From positions 1 through 6,303 of the forward strand of contig JAPULP010000296.1 in assembly GCA_027294815.1 (NCBI GenBank): a DNA stretch of 6,303 nucleotides, read 5' to 3'. Shown here in pieces: positions 5,273 through 6,303 of this stretch. The notes below the pieces were generated by a model. The model was not told the origin of the DNA and made no database searches. It saw only the letters and a list, made by a program, of their open reading frames with translations. Made by a program: the position numbers and the translations under genes. This DNA comes from Gemmatimonadota bacterium (GTDB lineage: Bacteria > Gemmatimonadota > Gemmatimonadetes > Gemmatimonadales > GWC2-71-9). Numbering within the stretch: position 1 is the first letter of the stretch; each line of letters starts with the position of its first letter.

Positions 5273-5770
5273 TCACTCTCGGCTGCCTCGGATCACTCCA
5301 TACGTCTGCGGATACACGCCGTCCTCCATCTCCCGCCCCAGAATCCACACCTTGGCACCGATCTGCGCGCGCAACCCTTCAGAAGCGTTGACCAGCCGCA
5401 CCTCCACATCTCCTTCGAGCCAATACTCGCCGCCTCGATACGCCACCGTGCCCACCAGCGGCCGTTCGCCCTGGATCGCACGAATCTCGTAGCTCACGAC
5501 CGCGAAATCCCGCCCCGATGCGGGCCTGCCCCGAACGGCGACCTCGGCGCCCGTCAGGTTTCGCAACTCGCTCCGAAGGTCGCCGGTGAGATCCACCGAT
5601 CGGCCCTGGGCCGTCGTCAGGGTCACGAGAACCATCGGCACGCTTCCCGTGAGTTGGATTTCTCCCACCAGCGTTTCGGTAACCGTCGCGGCCATCTGAC
5701 GTCCCCCACTGTTGCCGCTACAACCGGCCAGCGCAACGCACATCAGCATTCGGGTATCGAGTCTGCGCAT
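5273..5770 (-). CDS. Lipoprotein with two related beta-rich halves
   Basis: A 165-residue protein with a lipoprotein signal: MRRLDTRMLMCVALAGC, lipobox LAGC with the lipidated C17. After a Gly/Ser-rich linker the mature part looks like two similar halves. The first runs from LVGEIQL (about residue 34) through a stretch ending GAEVAVRGRP. The second runs from LVGTVAY (about 106) through a stretch ending GAKVWILGRE. Both show VG-strand openings, a middle L/E-G segment, and a final GA-V-V-G strand, compatible with small OB-fold-like barrels. I do not recognise a named family. The ATG overlaps the TAA of the upstream gene (TAATG), so the two are translated together and the products probably work in the same envelope location. 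Starting at the internal M8 would make the signal too short. Function unknown. Confidence 0.85.
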   Translation of the reverse strand: MRRLDTRMLMCVALAGCSGNSGGRQMAATVTETLVGEIQLTGSVPMVLVTLTTAQGRSVDLTGDLRSELRNLTGAEVAVRGRPASGRDFAVVSYEIRAIQGERPLVGTVAYRGGEYWLEGDVEVRLVNASEGLRAQIGAKVWILGREMEDGVYPQTYGVIRGSRE

Positions 5771-6303
5771 TACTTGGTTCGTACGATGAAGACCTGCATG
5801 GTCGTCGGCAATACCCCATCCACCTGGTTCCGAACACGGATCGCCGTCGGCGCCGTGACATTCCCACTCAGGAGGAAATATGCCGTCGACCCCGCCCGCA
5901 CATCTACATCCTCGGTAAAGTCCTGGAAGACCACGCTGGTCGGGCGCAGCCGCGCTGACGATGGAAGACCTCCCACATCGAAGATGTCGAAGAGGTTCCA
6001 ACTCGGAAAATCGATTCGACTCGGCAACGCGGTCGCGCTTCGGTCGTCCAGATACAGCGTCGCGGCCCATTCAGCCAGGAGCGTCTCGATGGGTTCACCA
6101 ACGACGTTCTCGATATTTGCGAATCCGGTGAGAGAATTGTCGACCAGGGCCTTCTGAATTGCCTTTTCCCCACCCAACCCCAGCCCGAAGTGGTCGTTGA
6201 TCCAACGCAACAGTGACCACGTGACACCGTACCACAGCGGACGTCCAAGGCACGGCGCGGGATTGCTCGCCAACCAGCTGCACGAGTGCGGCGCGTCGGC
6301 CGC
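5770..6303 (-). CDS. C-terminal part of a putative secreted metallopeptidase-like protein
   Basis: The frame is open to the right edge, so the start lies outside; 177 residues are visible. The TTG at 6273 is not needed as a start. The visible N-terminal part (GVTWSLLRWINDHFG, then GFANIENVVGEPIETLLAEWAATLYLDD) is a helical segment like the one that follows the catalytic helix in M30-like and related secreted metallopeptidases. It is followed by FPSWNLFDIF and a beta-rich tail ending VFIVRTK. The catalytic HExxH motif would be upstream, outside the window, so activity cannot be judged. Two cysteines (C8 and C18 of the visible part) could form a disulphide. The gene is coupled through TAATG to the lipoprotein gene. 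The coding call is firm; the family assignment is from memory of similar sequences and moderate at best. Confidence 0.75.
   Translation of the reverse strand, partial: AADAPHSCSWLASNPAPCLGRPLWYGVTWSLLRWINDHFGLGLGGEKAIQKALVDNSLTGFANIENVVGEPIETLLAEWAATLYLDDRSATALPSRIDFPSWNLFDIFDVGGLPSSARLRPTSVVFQDFTEDVDVRAGSTAYFLLSGNVTAPTAIRVRNQVDGVLPTTMQVFIVRTK

Noticed and set aside
5771..6070. N-terminal extension of the lipoprotein frame up to 6070
   Set aside because: Overlaps the upstream coding frame and would bury the lipobox; the ATG at 5770 gives a proper signal peptide.
1..6303. CRISPR array, insertion sequence or phage genes
   Set aside because: No regularly spaced repeats, transposase or integrase motifs, or long terminal inverted repeats are visible.

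Overview
The window comes from a GC-rich bacterial chromosome (roughly 60% GC by eye), with compact operons, translational coupling and several GTG starts. The phylum cannot be fixed from the sequence. The secreted protein at the right edge and the lipoprotein beside it resemble accessory genes I associate with Gemmatimonadota or similar environmental lineages, but that is a weak inference.

Left part (1-3912, all minus strand, read right to left): a tight four-gene operon. It starts with an AhpE-like peroxiredoxin. Six bases later comes a soluble GAF-PAS sensor histidine kinase. A GTGA overlap leads to an OmpR-family response regulator. One base after that begins a membrane-bound HAMP-type sensor kinase, whose C-terminal ATPase domain runs off the window start. 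One regulator therefore sits between two kinases of different classes, behind a peroxide-reducing enzyme.

Middle (3913-4726): a divergent control region of about 200 bases separates this operon from a plus-strand superoxide dismutase with Mn-type signature residues. Superoxide dismutase makes hydrogen peroxide and the peroxiredoxin removes peroxides, so the two arms form a plausible oxidative-defence locus. The control region holds three TTGCC half-sites in alternating orientation, two of which coincide with candidate back-to-back -35 boxes. It also has a perfect 13-bp palindrome just downstream of the likely sod promoter, and a GC-rich hairpin near the predicted 5' end of the peroxiredoxin mRNA.

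Right part (4727-6303): a possible sod terminator hairpin, a short CACAGAGA direct repeat, a minus-strand tRNA-Ala(UGC) without encoded CCA, and a 54-residue membrane peptide on the plus strand. Convergent to the peptide is a two-gene minus-strand unit: the C-terminal part of a putative secreted metallopeptidase-like protein, coupled through TAATG to a lipoprotein that appears to contain two related small beta-barrel-like halves.
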